Shown: positions 16,518 through 24,383, counted from the stretch's first letter. The stretch: 36,194 bases of DNA from a bacterium (GCA_021157815.1 JAGGVT010000043.1:1-36194), one strand, 5' to 3'. Program-made: numbers and translations. The notes: a model not told the origin generated them from the letters alone.

Positions 16518-18099
16518 AAAAGAAAAGAAACCATCACGATTTACACTGCCCGTGTTGCTTGTATTAATCGCAGGTCTGGCGGGTTGGATTGGTTTCCTCG
16601 TTCAATATCCCCTCCCTGTCTGGGGAGATGAGTGGTTTACCTATAAAACATCATGCATGATGCTGATAGGAAACACTATCTCGACAGTTCTTAATGATGC
16701 TCACCCGCCTTTATATTGGGCACTAACAAACGCCTTTTATAACTGTTTAGATATATTCAATTTACGGATTTCAGGCATACTCCCGTTTAGAATCATCTCA
16801 GCGTTTTACGGCATATTGGCGATTTATTTCAGCAGTCTGATATCCAAGCGATACAATAACAAATCACCCAATGGCAAAGACGCTCAACTCGCATTTTTGT
16901 TAATCGCGCTTACATCCCCATTCCTGTTTCTGTTTTTCCCGATGGCGCGATACTACTCGCTTTTCGCGCTTCTGGTCTCACTTTCGCTGCTGTTGAAATC
17001 AAAAGGGAAATTCTCGAAACTGGACATAGTCGGAATCATCATCGTTGATACGCTGATGCTCTACACCAATTTCCTCGCCGGACTTGTTCTGATTGGAGGT
17101 TGGATTTACCTTCTCACACGAAAAATAAACAAACCGTCCCGCTCGCAATTAACCACAATGCTCGTTGCACCGTGGATTCTATTCGCTCCAATCCTGCCGA
17201 GTTTATTTTCAGCATTAACTAAAATAAGCGGACAGAATTTCTTCACCGCGGATTTCGGCTCAGGATTGCAGGGATTCATAGTCCGCATCGTATATACATG
17301 GCACGTTTTCTTTTCGGGTGAGTTTATCTATCCGTGGCAGCCATCCGGAATCGTGATATTCCTGCTGGCCGGATATCTTGCATACAGGTTCATAAGATAT
17401 TCATCACCTGAATTCAAGCGGTTAATCGGATGGGCCATCGCACTGCCATTTGTTCTTGTGATAATTTCATCGATTTCACTCTTTTCGCTTGGCATGGAAT
17501 TTGTGCCGCCACGACTCGCATTCGCGCAAATTATTTTCCTGATAGCGATAACGCTTGGAATATTCACAATACGGAACACAAAACTCAGATGTGGAATTAT
17601 TATCCTACTCCTGCTTTCTAATCTTCATGCGGATTACAATCTGGTTAAAAGGGAGAATTTCCTTCATTCGACATACATAATCCCCTATGGAATAATCGCT
17701 AACAAAATCAATGACAGGATGCAATATCCGGATGATCTCATACTGCATGATGATGACTCTTTTATATATGGATTATTCTTCCAGACTGATTTGATCAATC
17801 GCGGAGTTGATATATTACGCAATATATCCGCAGTCGATTTTTCAATCGATGACGTCATTGAGAAAAATCCGCAAGCGCGAATATGGCTTGTTTATTCAAC
17901 TAAAGACCGTACGCCTGACCAGAAATTGAATTCAATTCTTGCACGGCTGAACCAATCCGACTATATAAAACTTGAGCATTATAAATATGTCAGGGAAAGC
18001 GATTCCGCTCTGAAAATGAAAAAACTGCTTCTTGGCAGAGAGGTCGAGAAGTATAAGAAAGAGGTTATCTTGTTTGAACCCGCGCCGCAAAAAGAATAG
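16501..18099 (+). CDS. GT39/ArnT-like integral membrane glycosyltransferase
   Basis: About 532 residues with a basic N-terminus and around ten hydrophobic helices. The first periplasmic loop carries the acidic motif WGDEWFTYKTS followed by NDAHPPLYW, as in lipid-phosphate-dependent GT-C enzymes of the PMT/ArnT type (catalytic Asp in loop 1, HPP nearby). It probably transfers a sugar from a polyprenyl-phosphate carrier outside the membrane. The ATG at 16501 overlaps the GT2 gene by 17 bases; the TTG at 16480 is a longer alternative. The two adjacent glycosyltransferases suggest one pathway: GT2 charging or extending, this protein using the product (inference). Its last codons fall in the left arm of the fold-back element. 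Confidence 0.85.
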   Translation: MPTESKKEKKPSRFTLPVLLVLIAGLAGWIGFLVQYPLPVWGDEWFTYKTSCMMLIGNTISTVLNDAHPPLYWALTNAFYNCLDIFNLRISGILPFRIISAFYGILAIYFSSLISKRYNNKSPNGKDAQLAFLLIALTSPFLFLFFPMARYYSLFALLVSLSLLLKSKGKFSKLDIVGIIIVDTLMLYTNFLAGLVLIGGWIYLLTRKINKPSRSQLTTMLVAPWILFAPILPSLFSALTKISGQNFFTADFGSGLQGFIVRIVYTWHVFFSGEFIYPWQPSGIVIFLLAGYLAYRFIRYSSPEFKRLIGWAIALPFVLVIISSISLFSLGMEFVPPRLAFAQIIFLIAITLGIFTIRNTKLRCGIIILLLLSNLHADYNLVKRENFLHSTYIIPYGIIANKINDRMQYPDDLILHDDDSFIYGLFFQTDLINRGVDILRNISAVDFSIDDVIEKNPQARIWLVYSTKDRTPDQKLNSILARLNQSDYIKLEHYKYVRESDSALKMKKLLLGREVEKYKKEVILFEPAPQKE

Positions 18100-18327
18100 C
18101 AGAGGGTTTAAGGAAGTCGGGAAAGTTTGTTTTTATATCTCATCCCCCCCTTAATCCCCCGCGAGCGGGGGGAAATGCTTTTTGCATTGGTAAACAAATT
18201 CCCGGTATATTCACCTGCGAAGGAAAGATACAACATTCTCCCTCCCCGCTCGCGGGGAGGGCTGGGGTGGGGGGTAACTTGATTGCTATACATTTCCAGA
18301 CAGCCTATAAACCCTCTGCTATTCTTT
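18091..18327. mobile_element. 237-bp fold-back (MITE-like) element with nested palindromes
   Basis: The outer ends are a perfect 20-bp inverted repeat: AAAGAATAGCAGAGGGTTTA at 18091-18110 and its complement at 18308-18327. Inside each arm is a strong GC palindrome: CCCCCGC/GCGGGGG at 18156-18171 and CCCTCCCCGC/GCGGGGAGGG at 18240-18261. The intervening arm sequences are also imperfectly complementary, so most of the element could form one long branched hairpin. The left end contains the stop codon of the membrane glycosyltransferase. There is no ORF inside. The MITE/REP-pair origin is inferred. It occupies most of the 336-base gap before the next gene. Confidence 0.75.
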
Positions 18328-18410
18328 AAAACATCGCCAGACTGAAAAATACCTCGTTCTGCAGGTCAAATTCAATTAAAAATAATCAATACTATTAATG
18401 AAAGGAAATC

Positions 18411-18425
18411 ACCTCTCAAGGAGGT
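18411..18425 (+). promoter_or_regulatory. Small hairpin overlapping a Shine-Dalgarno
   Basis: ACCTC (18411-18415) can pair with GAGGT (18421-18425), which includes most of the AAGGAGG ribosome site in front of the ATG at 18436. This could weakly mask initiation. The stem is only 5 bp, so a regulatory role is speculative. Confidence 0.35.
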
Positions 18426-18435
18426 TGTTTGACGC

Positions 18436-19041
18436 ATGAAACCATCAGATAGAATTATATATTCGCTTGTCGCGATATTCATCGCGGGTGCATTTCTTAT
18501 GAGTGGGTGCAACGCTCCACCATCCGATGCCGCGACTGACAAAAGTTCAGGGCAGTCGGGATCAAAAACAATTGACAACTCAAAGGTTTTTAAACCCTTG
18601 AAAGACACAATTGAGATGAATGAAATACTGTCTATCTCGATTGTGCGAATTGACGACATGATCGAAAATGATGCTACGCGCAAACGCCAGGTCTATCAGG
18701 AGATTCTCGAGGAATTGACCAAAACCGAGGAATTAAAAGTTATTGAGACTGACAGCAGGGATATCGATGCTTTCTTTGTGCAAAAGGACATCGAACCAAG
18801 CCGTGGACTCAACGCCCAAAGCGCAATCGACCTGGCTACATATCTTAATGTTGATGCGATAATATATGGCACAATCGAAAGTGACAACATCGATGTGAAC
18901 CTGAAGCTTTATACAAAGGAAGATGGCGGATTACTTTTCGCGGAAACATTAAATAATATGAAATTGCCCATGATGATGACGAAGAAAAAGATTCCTGAAT
19001 TCGAAATACCGGAAGGGCTTCTTGAAGACATACCGGAATAG
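18436..19041 (+). CDS. Putative lipoprotein with LpoB/CsgG-like fold
   Basis: A 201-residue predicted lipoprotein: signal SLVAIFIAGAFLMSGC with lipobox cysteine near residue 25, then a Ser/Asp/Lys linker. From about residue 60 an alpha/beta domain alternates as VYQEILEELTKTEELKVIETD, ATYLNVDAIIYGTIES and VNLKLYTKEDGGLLFAETL. That pattern recalls the CsgG/LpoB/TolB-N type fold of outer-membrane-anchored proteins; similarity is at fold-pattern level only. AAGGAGG precedes the ATG by 11 bases. No neighbour clarifies its role. It ends 39 bases before a bidirectional terminator. Confidence 0.7.
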   Translation: MKPSDRIIYSLVAIFIAGAFLMSGCNAPPSDAATDKSSGQSGSKTIDNSKVFKPLKDTIEMNEILSISIVRIDDMIENDATRKRQVYQEILEELTKTEELKVIETDSRDIDAFFVQKDIEPSRGLNAQSAIDLATYLNVDAIIYGTIESDNIDVNLKLYTKEDGGLLFAETLNNMKLPMMMTKKKIPEFEIPEGLLEDIPE

Positions 19042-19080
19042 TTGGCCATACCCAAGACACATAGTTTACCAAAAATGAAA

Positions 19081-19110
19081 AACTCCCGGACAATGCCGGG
19101 AGTTCTATTT
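19081..19110. terminator. Bidirectional intrinsic terminator
   Basis: A perfect 9-bp stem (AACTCCCGG / CCGGGAGTT) with a 6-base loop. A T-rich tail follows on the plus strand and an A-rich flank precedes it, which gives a T-rich tail on the minus strand. It serves the lipoprotein gene from one side and the whole ribosomal superoperon (ending with rpsI) from the other. Confidence 0.88.
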
Positions 19111-19185
19111 TAGATATCACGTATTCAACAAAACGTACGAGAATGCCTGCTTTCATGAATCGAAGATGCGATTCGCAACAGGAAA

Positions 19186-19581
19186 TTAACGTTTTGAGAA
19201 CTGGAATTTCTTGCGTGCTCGTTTCTGGCCGTATTTTTTACGTTCCTTCTCACGCGGGTCTCGCCTGAGACACCCCTCCACTTTTAAGGAATGGCGCAGT
19301 CCCGGGTCACACTGTTCCAACGCTCGCGCGATACCCAGCTTGAGAGCATCCGCCCATCCTGACAAGCCACCGCCGTTTATCCGCGCCCAGACATCAAACT
19401 GCTTTTCCATGCCAACGATACGCAGTGGCAACAGGATTGCATTCTGGTGCGTTTGGCGAGTGAACAGTTCATCCATCGGTTTCCCGTTGATGACAACCTC
19501 GCCTTTTCCGGGTTTGATACGCACACGCGCGACAGCGCATTTACGGCGTCCGGTTCCAATATATGTTTCAGTTTCAGTCAA
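19186..19581 (-). CDS. rpsI: 30S ribosomal protein S9
   Basis: S9 lies in the 30S head; its C-terminal tail reaches the P-site tRNA. Visible features are TYIGTGRRKCAVARVRIKPGKG at the N-terminus, GGGLSGWADALKLGIARAL in the middle, and the basic tail KYGQKRARKKFQFSKR ending in the family SKR. At 131 residues the length is normal. The start is TTG at 19581; GGAGG at 19591-19595 overlaps the last codons of rplM, so initiation is probably coupled. It is the last gene of the superoperon and forms the usual rplM-rpsI pair. Confidence 0.97.
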   Translation of the reverse strand: MTETETYIGTGRRKCAVARVRIKPGKGEVVINGKPMDELFTRQTHQNAILLPLRIVGMEKQFDVWARINGGGLSGWADALKLGIARALEQCDPGLRHSLKVEGCLRRDPREKERKKYGQKRARKKFQFSKR

Positions 19582-19586
19582 GTTTA

Positions 19587-20081
19587 TTATCCTCCGTGGA
19601 TATTTGCCTGTTTATTCAGTGTTCCCTTTGCACGCGGCCCTTGAAATACATATTCCGGGAACGGCTGTGGTTTCTGAGCTTTATGTGGATGATCATCTCC
19701 GCGATAAACCTTTAGTTTCCGCATGTATCTTCGACATAGTTTATTTTGTGGAAGCATGCGTTTGACAGCCAGTTCCACAACTCGCCTTGGATCCTTTTTC
19801 ATCATCTGCTCAAATGTTGTTTCCTTCAGGCCGCCAGGATAACCTGAATGTGAGTAATACATCTTGTTGAATTCCTTCAAACCTGTCAGTTTGACTTTGG
19901 ATGCGTTAATCACGACAACAAAATCGCCGTTGTCATCATAGGGAATAAAATCCGGTTTGTGCTTGCCATTGAGTACCATTGCAATTGCGCTCGCCGCGCG
20001 TCCAAGTGTCATGTTCTCAAGGTCAAGTATATACCAGTCCCTTTTCAGATCGACTTTCTTTGGAAAGTATGTCATTCTCAT
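19587..20081 (-). CDS. rplM: 50S ribosomal protein L13
   Basis: An early-assembly 23S rRNA-binding protein. Signatures are WYILDLENMTLGRAASAIA near residue 16, DDNGDFVVVINASKVKLTG and KMYYSHSGYPGGLKE, followed by VKRMLPQNKLCRRYMRKLKVY. The bacterial norm is 142-150 residues; this is 164, with about 20 extra C-terminal residues (PEYVFQGPRAKGTLNKQA). Its last codons, GGA GGA TAA, double as the Shine-Dalgarno of rpsI. Confidence 0.97.
   Translation of the reverse strand: MRMTYFPKKVDLKRDWYILDLENMTLGRAASAIAMVLNGKHKPDFIPYDDNGDFVVVINASKVKLTGLKEFNKMYYSHSGYPGGLKETTFEQMMKKDPRRVVELAVKRMLPQNKLCRRYMRKLKVYRGDDHPHKAQKPQPFPEYVFQGPRAKGTLNKQANIHGG
19591..19595 (-). promoter_or_regulatory. Shine-Dalgarno for the rpsI TTG start
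   Basis: GGAGG inside the last codons of rplM, 9 bases before the TTG at 19581. No in-frame ATG competes nearby. Confidence 0.7.
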
Positions 20082-20087
20082 AGTTTC

Positions 20088-20846
20088 TTACCGTAAATCC
20101 CAACCGTTGTAATGAACTCTATTAAGGATAAGCCCTCTTGCCGGAGCGGCATATCCTGTACCATCAAAACGAAGATTATTAATTAAATCCTCGATATCCT
20201 CAACATTCATATCCCCTTTTGCGAGCGCGACCAAAGCGGCGATAATTCTTCGAACCATCTGATAAAGAAAACCTGATCCGGTTATTTCAATCGCGATAAC
20301 GTTTCCGGTCAGCCTTACTGAGATATCATCGATTCTGCGTATTGTCACATCATCGCGATGAGCGCTTTGCGTTGTAAAGCTTTTAAAATCATGCTCACCC
20401 AGCAGGACCCTCGCGCCGCTTTCAATTAAGGGAATATCCATCTTCTCAGTAATTCCCCAGCTGAAACGACGCCGTATAACCGAGTCATCCCTGTCAATGA
20501 TATACAAATAGGTTTTCCCGGTCGCATCATGGCGAGGGTGGAAATCAATCGATGTTTCAGCCAAATCAACGATTTTCCAATCACCCGCGCAAATGCTGTT
20601 CACGCCACGTATTATATTCTTCAAGGTACGTGATGCCGATGTTTTAAACGCAATAACCTGTCCTGTTGCATGCACACCGGCATCTGTTCTCGACGCCCCA
20701 TTTACTTTAACCTGATGCCCGAGTATTTCCCCGAGCGCTTTTGTTATCTCCCCCTGCACTGTTCTATGGTTCTCCGGTTGAATCTGGAATCCCTCAAAAT
20801 CGGTTCCATCATACTCAACCACGCCCATGATATTCCTATCGGGCAT
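20088..20846 (-). CDS. truA: tRNA pseudouridine(38-40) synthase
   Basis: Isomerises uridines 38-40 in the anticodon arm of tRNAs. The 252-residue protein has VVEYDGTDFEGFQIQ at the N-terminus, the catalytic-Asp motif GASRTDAGVHATGQ near residues 50-63, and the C-terminal GSGFLYQMVRRIIAALV. Two starts are possible: the ATG at 20846, 2 bases after the rplQ stop, or the ATG at 20828 (residue 7), preceded by AGGA at 5 bases. The second has the better ribosome site. The rplQ-truA-rplM-rpsI order is widespread. Confidence 0.95.
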   Translation of the reverse strand: MPDRNIMGVVEYDGTDFEGFQIQPENHRTVQGEITKALGEILGHQVKVNGASRTDAGVHATGQVIAFKTSASRTLKNIIRGVNSICAGDWKIVDLAETSIDFHPRHDATGKTYLYIIDRDDSVIRRRFSWGITEKMDIPLIESGARVLLGEHDFKSFTTQSAHRDDVTIRRIDDISVRLTGNVIAIEITGSGFLYQMVRRIIAALVALAKGDMNVEDIEDLINNLRFDGTGYAAPARGLILNRVHYNGWDLR

Positions 20847-20848
20847 GA

Positions 20849-21217
20849 TTAATCAGCCCGTTCGTAATTAATTGCCACCATCGCCCTTAAAGCGCCATCC
20901 CCTCTTCTGGGCGACATTTTAACGACCTTTGTGTAACCGCCATCAGATTTCCTGGTCAGTTTGGGAACAATTTCGTGTTTCAAACGATAGACCAGCCGTC
21001 TGTCATTAAGGCACGCGTTAACAATCCTGAGGTCCTTAACTTCACCCTTTATCGCTTTGTTAATCATTGTGTCCATATACGGTGACAGCGCTTTCGCCCG
21101 CGCCTGAGTTGTAACAATCTGTCCATGCGTAATTAACTGCTTCGCAAGGTTATTCAGAAGCGCGAGGCGCTGATCTGTCGGACGATTTAGTTTTGCCAGT
21201 TTCTTTTTATGTCTCAT
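20849..21217 (-). CDS. rplQ: 50S ribosomal protein L17
   Basis: L17 lies near the exit-tunnel side of the large subunit. MRHKKKLAKLNRPTDQRLALLNNLAKQLI is the family N-terminus, and RRGDGALRAMVAINYE the C-terminus. At 122 residues it is normal. It follows rpoA by 32 bases, the standard end of the alpha operon, and is nearly contiguous with truA. Confidence 0.97.
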   Translation of the reverse strand: MRHKKKLAKLNRPTDQRLALLNNLAKQLITHGQIVTTQARAKALSPYMDTMINKAIKGEVKDLRIVNACLNDRRLVYRLKHEIVPKLTRKSDGGYTKVVKMSPRRGDGALRAMVAINYERAD

Positions 21218-21249
21218 TTTTCCAACCTGTTAAATCGATGCCGGTTATT

Positions 21250-22329
21250 TTACTCCGGTCGAGGTTCAAGTTTACTCCCCTTGAGATTCAATCCCAACGG
21301 ATCCAATTTTTCCCTTATTTCGACCAGTGATTTCTCGCCGAAATTCCTTAATTTCAACAATTCCGATTCAGGATAATCGAGAAGTTCACCTATTGTTTTC
21401 ACGCCAATTGATTTCAGGCAGTTGTAAGGGCGAACCGGAAGTTCAAGGTCCTCGAGAGGCCTTGACAGCAGTTCATCCTTTTCATCCTGCTTGCCTGCCA
21501 TCGAGGTAAAATCGCCCTCTTCAAGCGGTACTGTTGAGAAGAGCGAGAAATAGGTGCAAAGAATATTCGCCGCTTCAGTCATGGCATCCTGGCATGTTAT
21601 CGCGGTATTTGTTTTAAGTTCGAGAACCAGTTTGTCCAGCTCTGTGTTCTGCCCGACACGAGTATTTTCAACCTTGTAGCTCACACGTTCAATCGGTGAG
21701 AATTTGCTGTCCAGAACGATTACTCCAAGCGGTGGTTGTTCTTCCGTCCACTCCTCGTTGAGATCACCCGGTTTGACATTCTTATTTTCGGTATAACCGA
21801 TTCCATGCATCACGCCCATCTCAACTTTTAGTTTCGCCTTTGCTGATGTGAGAGTCGCCAAATGCTGCTGCGGATTGAGAATAATAACATCGTTGTGCGG
21901 TGCAATGTCAGCAGCGGTAACCTCACCAACCCCGGATACGTCAAGGTGTAAAACCGCCTGCTTAACGCCGCTTCTAATCGCTATCTTAATAGCCTTGAAA
22001 TTAAGCAGCAGATCTATTCCATCTTCTTTTATCCCCGGAATCACGCTGTATTCATGAAGCGGTTTGGGATCATACTTAATGTAAGATATCGCCGCTCCGG
22101 CAACGGACGCAATCAGAACCCGCCTGAGAGCATTCCCCAGCGTTGTGCCATACCCCTGCGCAAGCGGAGTAATAGTGAAACGTGAATGGAAGCCTTTCTC
22201 ATCGAGACGTTCTTCCTCGATTGTCGGGCGCTCAAGGTTGAGTTCCCTTAATATATCGCTTGCGCGATAAACTCGAGGTTCTTCCATTTCACCCATTTCT
22301 TCGGTGTTATTTCCGTTATCACTTGCCAT
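21250..22329 (-). CDS. rpoA: RNA polymerase alpha subunit
   Basis: Alpha dimerises to nucleate RNA polymerase assembly, and its C-terminal domain contacts UP elements and activators. The N-terminal domain shows TPLAQGYGTTLGNALRRVLIASVAGAA; the C-terminal domain shows LELPVRPYNCLKSIGVKTIGELL and the DNA-contacting LRNFGEKSLVEI. At 359 residues it is longer than typical (about 310-340), mainly from an acidic N-terminal lead of about 25 residues (NNTEEMGEMEEP) and loop lengthening. GGAGGAG lies 12 bases upstream, within reach of the hairpins described in the rpsD-rpoA gap. Confidence 0.97.
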   Translation of the reverse strand: MASDNGNNTEEMGEMEEPRVYRASDILRELNLERPTIEEERLDEKGFHSRFTITPLAQGYGTTLGNALRRVLIASVAGAAISYIKYDPKPLHEYSVIPGIKEDGIDLLLNFKAIKIAIRSGVKQAVLHLDVSGVGEVTAADIAPHNDVIILNPQQHLATLTSAKAKLKVEMGVMHGIGYTENKNVKPGDLNEEWTEEQPPLGVIVLDSKFSPIERVSYKVENTRVGQNTELDKLVLELKTNTAITCQDAMTEAANILCTYFSLFSTVPLEEGDFTSMAGKQDEKDELLSRPLEDLELPVRPYNCLKSIGVKTIGELLDYPESELLKLRNFGEKSLVEIREKLDPLGLNLKGSKLEPRPE

Positions 22330-22348
22330 GTTTAAAATAATCTCCTCC

Positions 22349-22391
22349 AGGATTGCTCCTGAAAATCAGGCCGTTTATTCTCACGGCCTGA
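22349..22391 (-). promoter_or_regulatory. Tandem hairpins in the rpsD-rpoA gap
   Basis: Two consecutive hairpins precede the rpoA ribosome site. The first is an 8-bp perfect stem (TCAGGCCG 22366-22373 with CGGCCTGA 22384-22391), followed on the minus strand by four T. The second is CAGGA-GCAA-TCCTG at 22349-22362, touching the GGAGGAG Shine-Dalgarno. A weak attenuator, processing site or translational control element is possible. Confidence 0.55.
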
Positions 22392-22407
22392 TACTTACAG
22401 ACTATTC

Positions 22408-23043
22408 CTATCTTGAATAGAACTCGACAATCAGGCTTGGCTGAATCGTATGATCCAATTCCGCAAGTTGTGGTGAGTATTTATAAGTTCCACGCAGATT
22501 CGCGTAATCAGCTTCCAGCCACGAATAACGGCATTCACCACTGGATACATTCAGAAGTTCCCTGAAACTGCCTTTCTTGCGTTTCTGCTCCTTAATCTGG
22601 ATAACATCACCATCGCGCAAAAGTATGCTGGGAATGTTCACCGGCCTTCCGTTCAGGCTGAAATGCCCGTGACAAACAAGCTGTCTCGCATGAGCTCTGG
22701 ATTTTCCATATCCAAGCCGATAAACAACATTATCCAAGCGGCTCTCAAGCAATTGAAAAAGATTATCACCGGTAACGCCTTTCTTGTGCGCCGCTTTTTT
22801 ATAATAGTTGGCAAACTGCTTTTCCGAAACGCAGTAAAACCTTCTGGCTTTCTGTTTTTCACGAAGCTGATTCTTGTAATCGCCCTGCTGTCGGCGGCGT
22901 CCAAAATGCCTCATACCCGGAGGTTCCGGCCGTCGTCCCTCTTCCATTGCGCATTTGGGTGAAAGACACCTGTCACCCTTTAGAAAGAGCTTTTCACCCT
23001 CTCTTCTGCATAATCTGCATACTGGTCCTGTATATCTAGCCAA
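22408..23043 (-). CDS. rpsD: 30S ribosomal protein S4 (zinc form)
   Basis: S4 nucleates 30S assembly on the 5' domain of 16S rRNA and helps accuracy. The N-terminal zinc ribbon has four cysteines (CRLC ... C-x4-C); the S4 RNA-binding domain follows (LESRLDNVVYRLGYGKSRAHARQLVCHGHFSLNGRPVNIPS). The ORF track begins at a GTG at 23049, only 2 bases after its Shine-Dalgarno. AAGGAG at 23052-23057 sits 8 bases before a TTG at 23043 that yields the canonical N-terminus MARYTGP, so the TTG is preferred (211 residues). Confidence 0.96.
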   Translation of the reverse strand: MARYTGPVCRLCRREGEKLFLKGDRCLSPKCAMEEGRRPEPPGMRHFGRRRQQGDYKNQLREKQKARRFYCVSEKQFANYYKKAAHKKGVTGDNLFQLLESRLDNVVYRLGYGKSRAHARQLVCHGHFSLNGRPVNIPSILLRDGDVIQIKEQKRKKGSFRELLNVSSGECRYSWLEADYANLRGTYKYSPQLAELDHTIQPSLIVEFYSR

Positions 23044-23051
23044 CTTCACTT

Positions 23052-23057
23052 CTCCTT
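23052..23057 (-). promoter_or_regulatory. Shine-Dalgarno deciding the rpsD TTG start
   Basis: AAGGAG spaced 8 bases from the TTG at 23043. The overlapping GTG at 23049 would be too close. Confidence 0.75.
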
Positions 23058-23085
23058 GTCTTTGCTTTCACAAAAGCCTTAAAAT

Positions 23086-23481
23086 TTATGTCCTTCGCCT
23101 TTTCTTCGGTCTGCAACCGTTATGAGGAATCGGCGAAATGTCTTTAATGTTCGCAATTTCCAGTCCAGCCGCCATAAGAGCTCTAATTGAGGCTTCTCGT
23201 CCACTGCCGGGTCCCTTTGTAAAAATGTCTAATTTCCTGACTCCGAAATCCTGGAGACGTTTCACAATCTGCTGCGCGCTGAGAGTGGCAGCGAAAGGAG
23301 TACTTTTCTTGGAGCCTTTGAATCCCTGGCAGCCGCCGGATGACCACGCAATCACATTGCCATCAGGATCGGAAATCGTGATTATTGTGTTATTAAAAGT
23401 CGATTGAATATGCGCCACACCATAAGGCACACTCTTCTTGACCTTTTTCTTTGCTGTTCTTTTTTTCGGTTGTTTCGCCAT
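23086..23481 (-). CDS. rpsK: 30S ribosomal protein S11
   Basis: Platform protein of the 30S subunit near the Shine-Dalgarno cleft. Basic N-terminus ([16 protein letters not shown]), then [44 protein letters not shown] and the C-terminal [18 protein letters not shown]. Its 131 residues are typical. GAGGAA lies 5 bases before the ATG. The 75-base gap to rpsM holds an 18-bp tandem hairpin array. Confidence 0.97.
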   Translation of the reverse strand: MAKQPKKRTAKKKVKKSVPYGVAHIQSTFNNTIITISDPDGNVIAWSSGGCQGFKGSKKSTPFAATLSAQQIVKRLQDFGVRKLDIFTKGPGSGREASIRALMAAGLEIANIKDISPIPHNGCRPKKRRRT

Positions 23482-23518
23482 AATTTCCTCTGATTATCGT
23501 TGAATAATCATTTAATAA

Positions 23519-23572
23519 AATAACTTCCTGTTATTAAATTACTTCCCGTAATTCAATTACTTCCTGCCCCTC
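23519..23572 (-). repeat. 18-bp tandem mini-hairpin array after rpsM
   Basis: Three 18-bp units begin at 23519, 23537 and 23555. The first two are complete hairpins: AATAAC-TTCCT-GTTATT and AATTAC-TTCCC-GTAATT. The stems differ by a compensatory exchange (A/T to T/A) that keeps pairing. The third unit overlaps the end and stop codon of rpsM and lacks the second half-stem. On the transcribed strand the loops read AGGAA and GGGAA. Confidence 0.8.
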
Positions 23573-23964
23573 TTGCCCGCGACTGTTCGCTTGGGCCCTT
23601 TACGCATTCTCGCGTTTGTTTTAGTACGCTGGCCTCGAACGGGAAGTCCCTTTCGATGTCTAAGTCCCCTGTATGTGCCAATCTCCATCAGACGCTTGAT
23701 ATTCTCCGTAACCTCGCGACGCAAATCACCCTCGATTTTGAATAAATCCACGCCGCCATCCTTTTGATTCGGGATTCCGCTTTCAAGGATTTTTCTTATC
23801 GCCGTTGTTTCCTGATCAGTTAAATCCTTGACTCGTTTGGAAAAATCGATTCCAGCGGCTTCAAGAATTTTGCGCGACCGTGTATTGCCTATACCATGGA
23901 TATAGGTCAATCCGATTACTACTCTTTTATCTCGGGGAAGATCTACTCCCGCTATTCGTGCCAC
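23557..23964 (-). CDS. rpsM: 30S ribosomal protein S13
   Basis: Head protein contacting the P-site tRNA and the 50S subunit. [26 protein letters not shown] starts it, [43 protein letters not shown] is the conserved core, and the basic tail [14 protein letters not shown] ends it. At 135 residues it is somewhat longer than usual (about 120-126) because of an insertion near residues 63-74 ([12 protein letters not shown]). The start is GTG at 23964, with GAGGT 7 bases upstream. Confidence 0.97.
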   Translation of the reverse strand: MARIAGVDLPRDKRVVIGLTYIHGIGNTRSRKILEAAGIDFSKRVKDLTDQETTAIRKILESGIPNQKDGGVDLFKIEGDLRREVTENIKRLMEIGTYRGLRHRKGLPVRGQRTKTNARMRKGPKRTVAGKRGRK

Positions 23965-24010
23965 GTTTCATACCTCTGTGTCAATTGGTTTAAAGGCTAA
24001 ATTCTCCTGC

Positions 24011-24124
24011 CTATCCCTGGCGCTGTTTGTGCCTGGGATTTTCACAGATAACAATAACCCGTCCCTTTCTTTTGATTATCTTGCACTTGTTGCATATTTT
24101 TTTTACGCTTGCTCGTACTTTCAT
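24011..24124 (-). CDS. rpmJ: 50S ribosomal protein L36 (zinc form)
   Basis: Missed by the ORF track. The minus strand reads a 37-residue protein beginning [17 protein letters not shown] and ending NPRHKQRQG, the full length of L36. The zinc ligands C-x2-C, C and H are all present, so this is the zinc-binding (C+) form. GGAGC lies about 8 bases upstream of the ATG. Its location between infA and rpsM is the standard one. Confidence 0.96.
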   Translation of the reverse strand: MKVRASVKKICNKCKIIKRKGRVIVICENPRHKQRQG

Positions 24125-24148
24125 ATTTATCAGCTCCTGCCAATCGAA

Positions 24149-24367
24149 TCATTTCTGTCGATAAACAATTCGACCGCGAGTAAGGTCATACGGGCTCAGT
24201 TCGATTTTTACTCTGTCTCCCGGCAGTATTCGAATAAAGTGCATCCGAATTTTCCCGGAGATGTGGGCAAGGACTTTATGTCCGTTATCCAGTTCGACTC
24301 TGAACATCGCATTGGGCAGAGCTTCAATCACTTTGCCCTCGACCTCTATGGCATCTTCCTTAGTCAT
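24149..24367 (-). CDS. infA: Translation initiation factor IF-1
   Basis: A 72-residue S1-like OB-fold protein that blocks the A site during initiation. [42 protein letters not shown] is the family sequence, and [20 protein letters not shown] the C-terminus. The track starts 10 residues earlier (24397), but homology and AGGA 5 bases before the ATG at 24367 support the shorter form. It follows adk by 16 bases; map, often between them, is absent. Confidence 0.96.
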   Translation of the reverse strand: MTKEDAIEVEGKVIEALPNAMFRVELDNGHKVLAHISGKIRMHFIRILPGDRVKIELSPYDLTRGRIVYRQK

Positions 24368-24383
24368 ATAATCCTGCCATCCT

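Noticed and set aside
19211-19765. Plus-strand ORF of 184 codons
   Set aside because: Antisense shadow of rpsI and rplM; no family resemblance.
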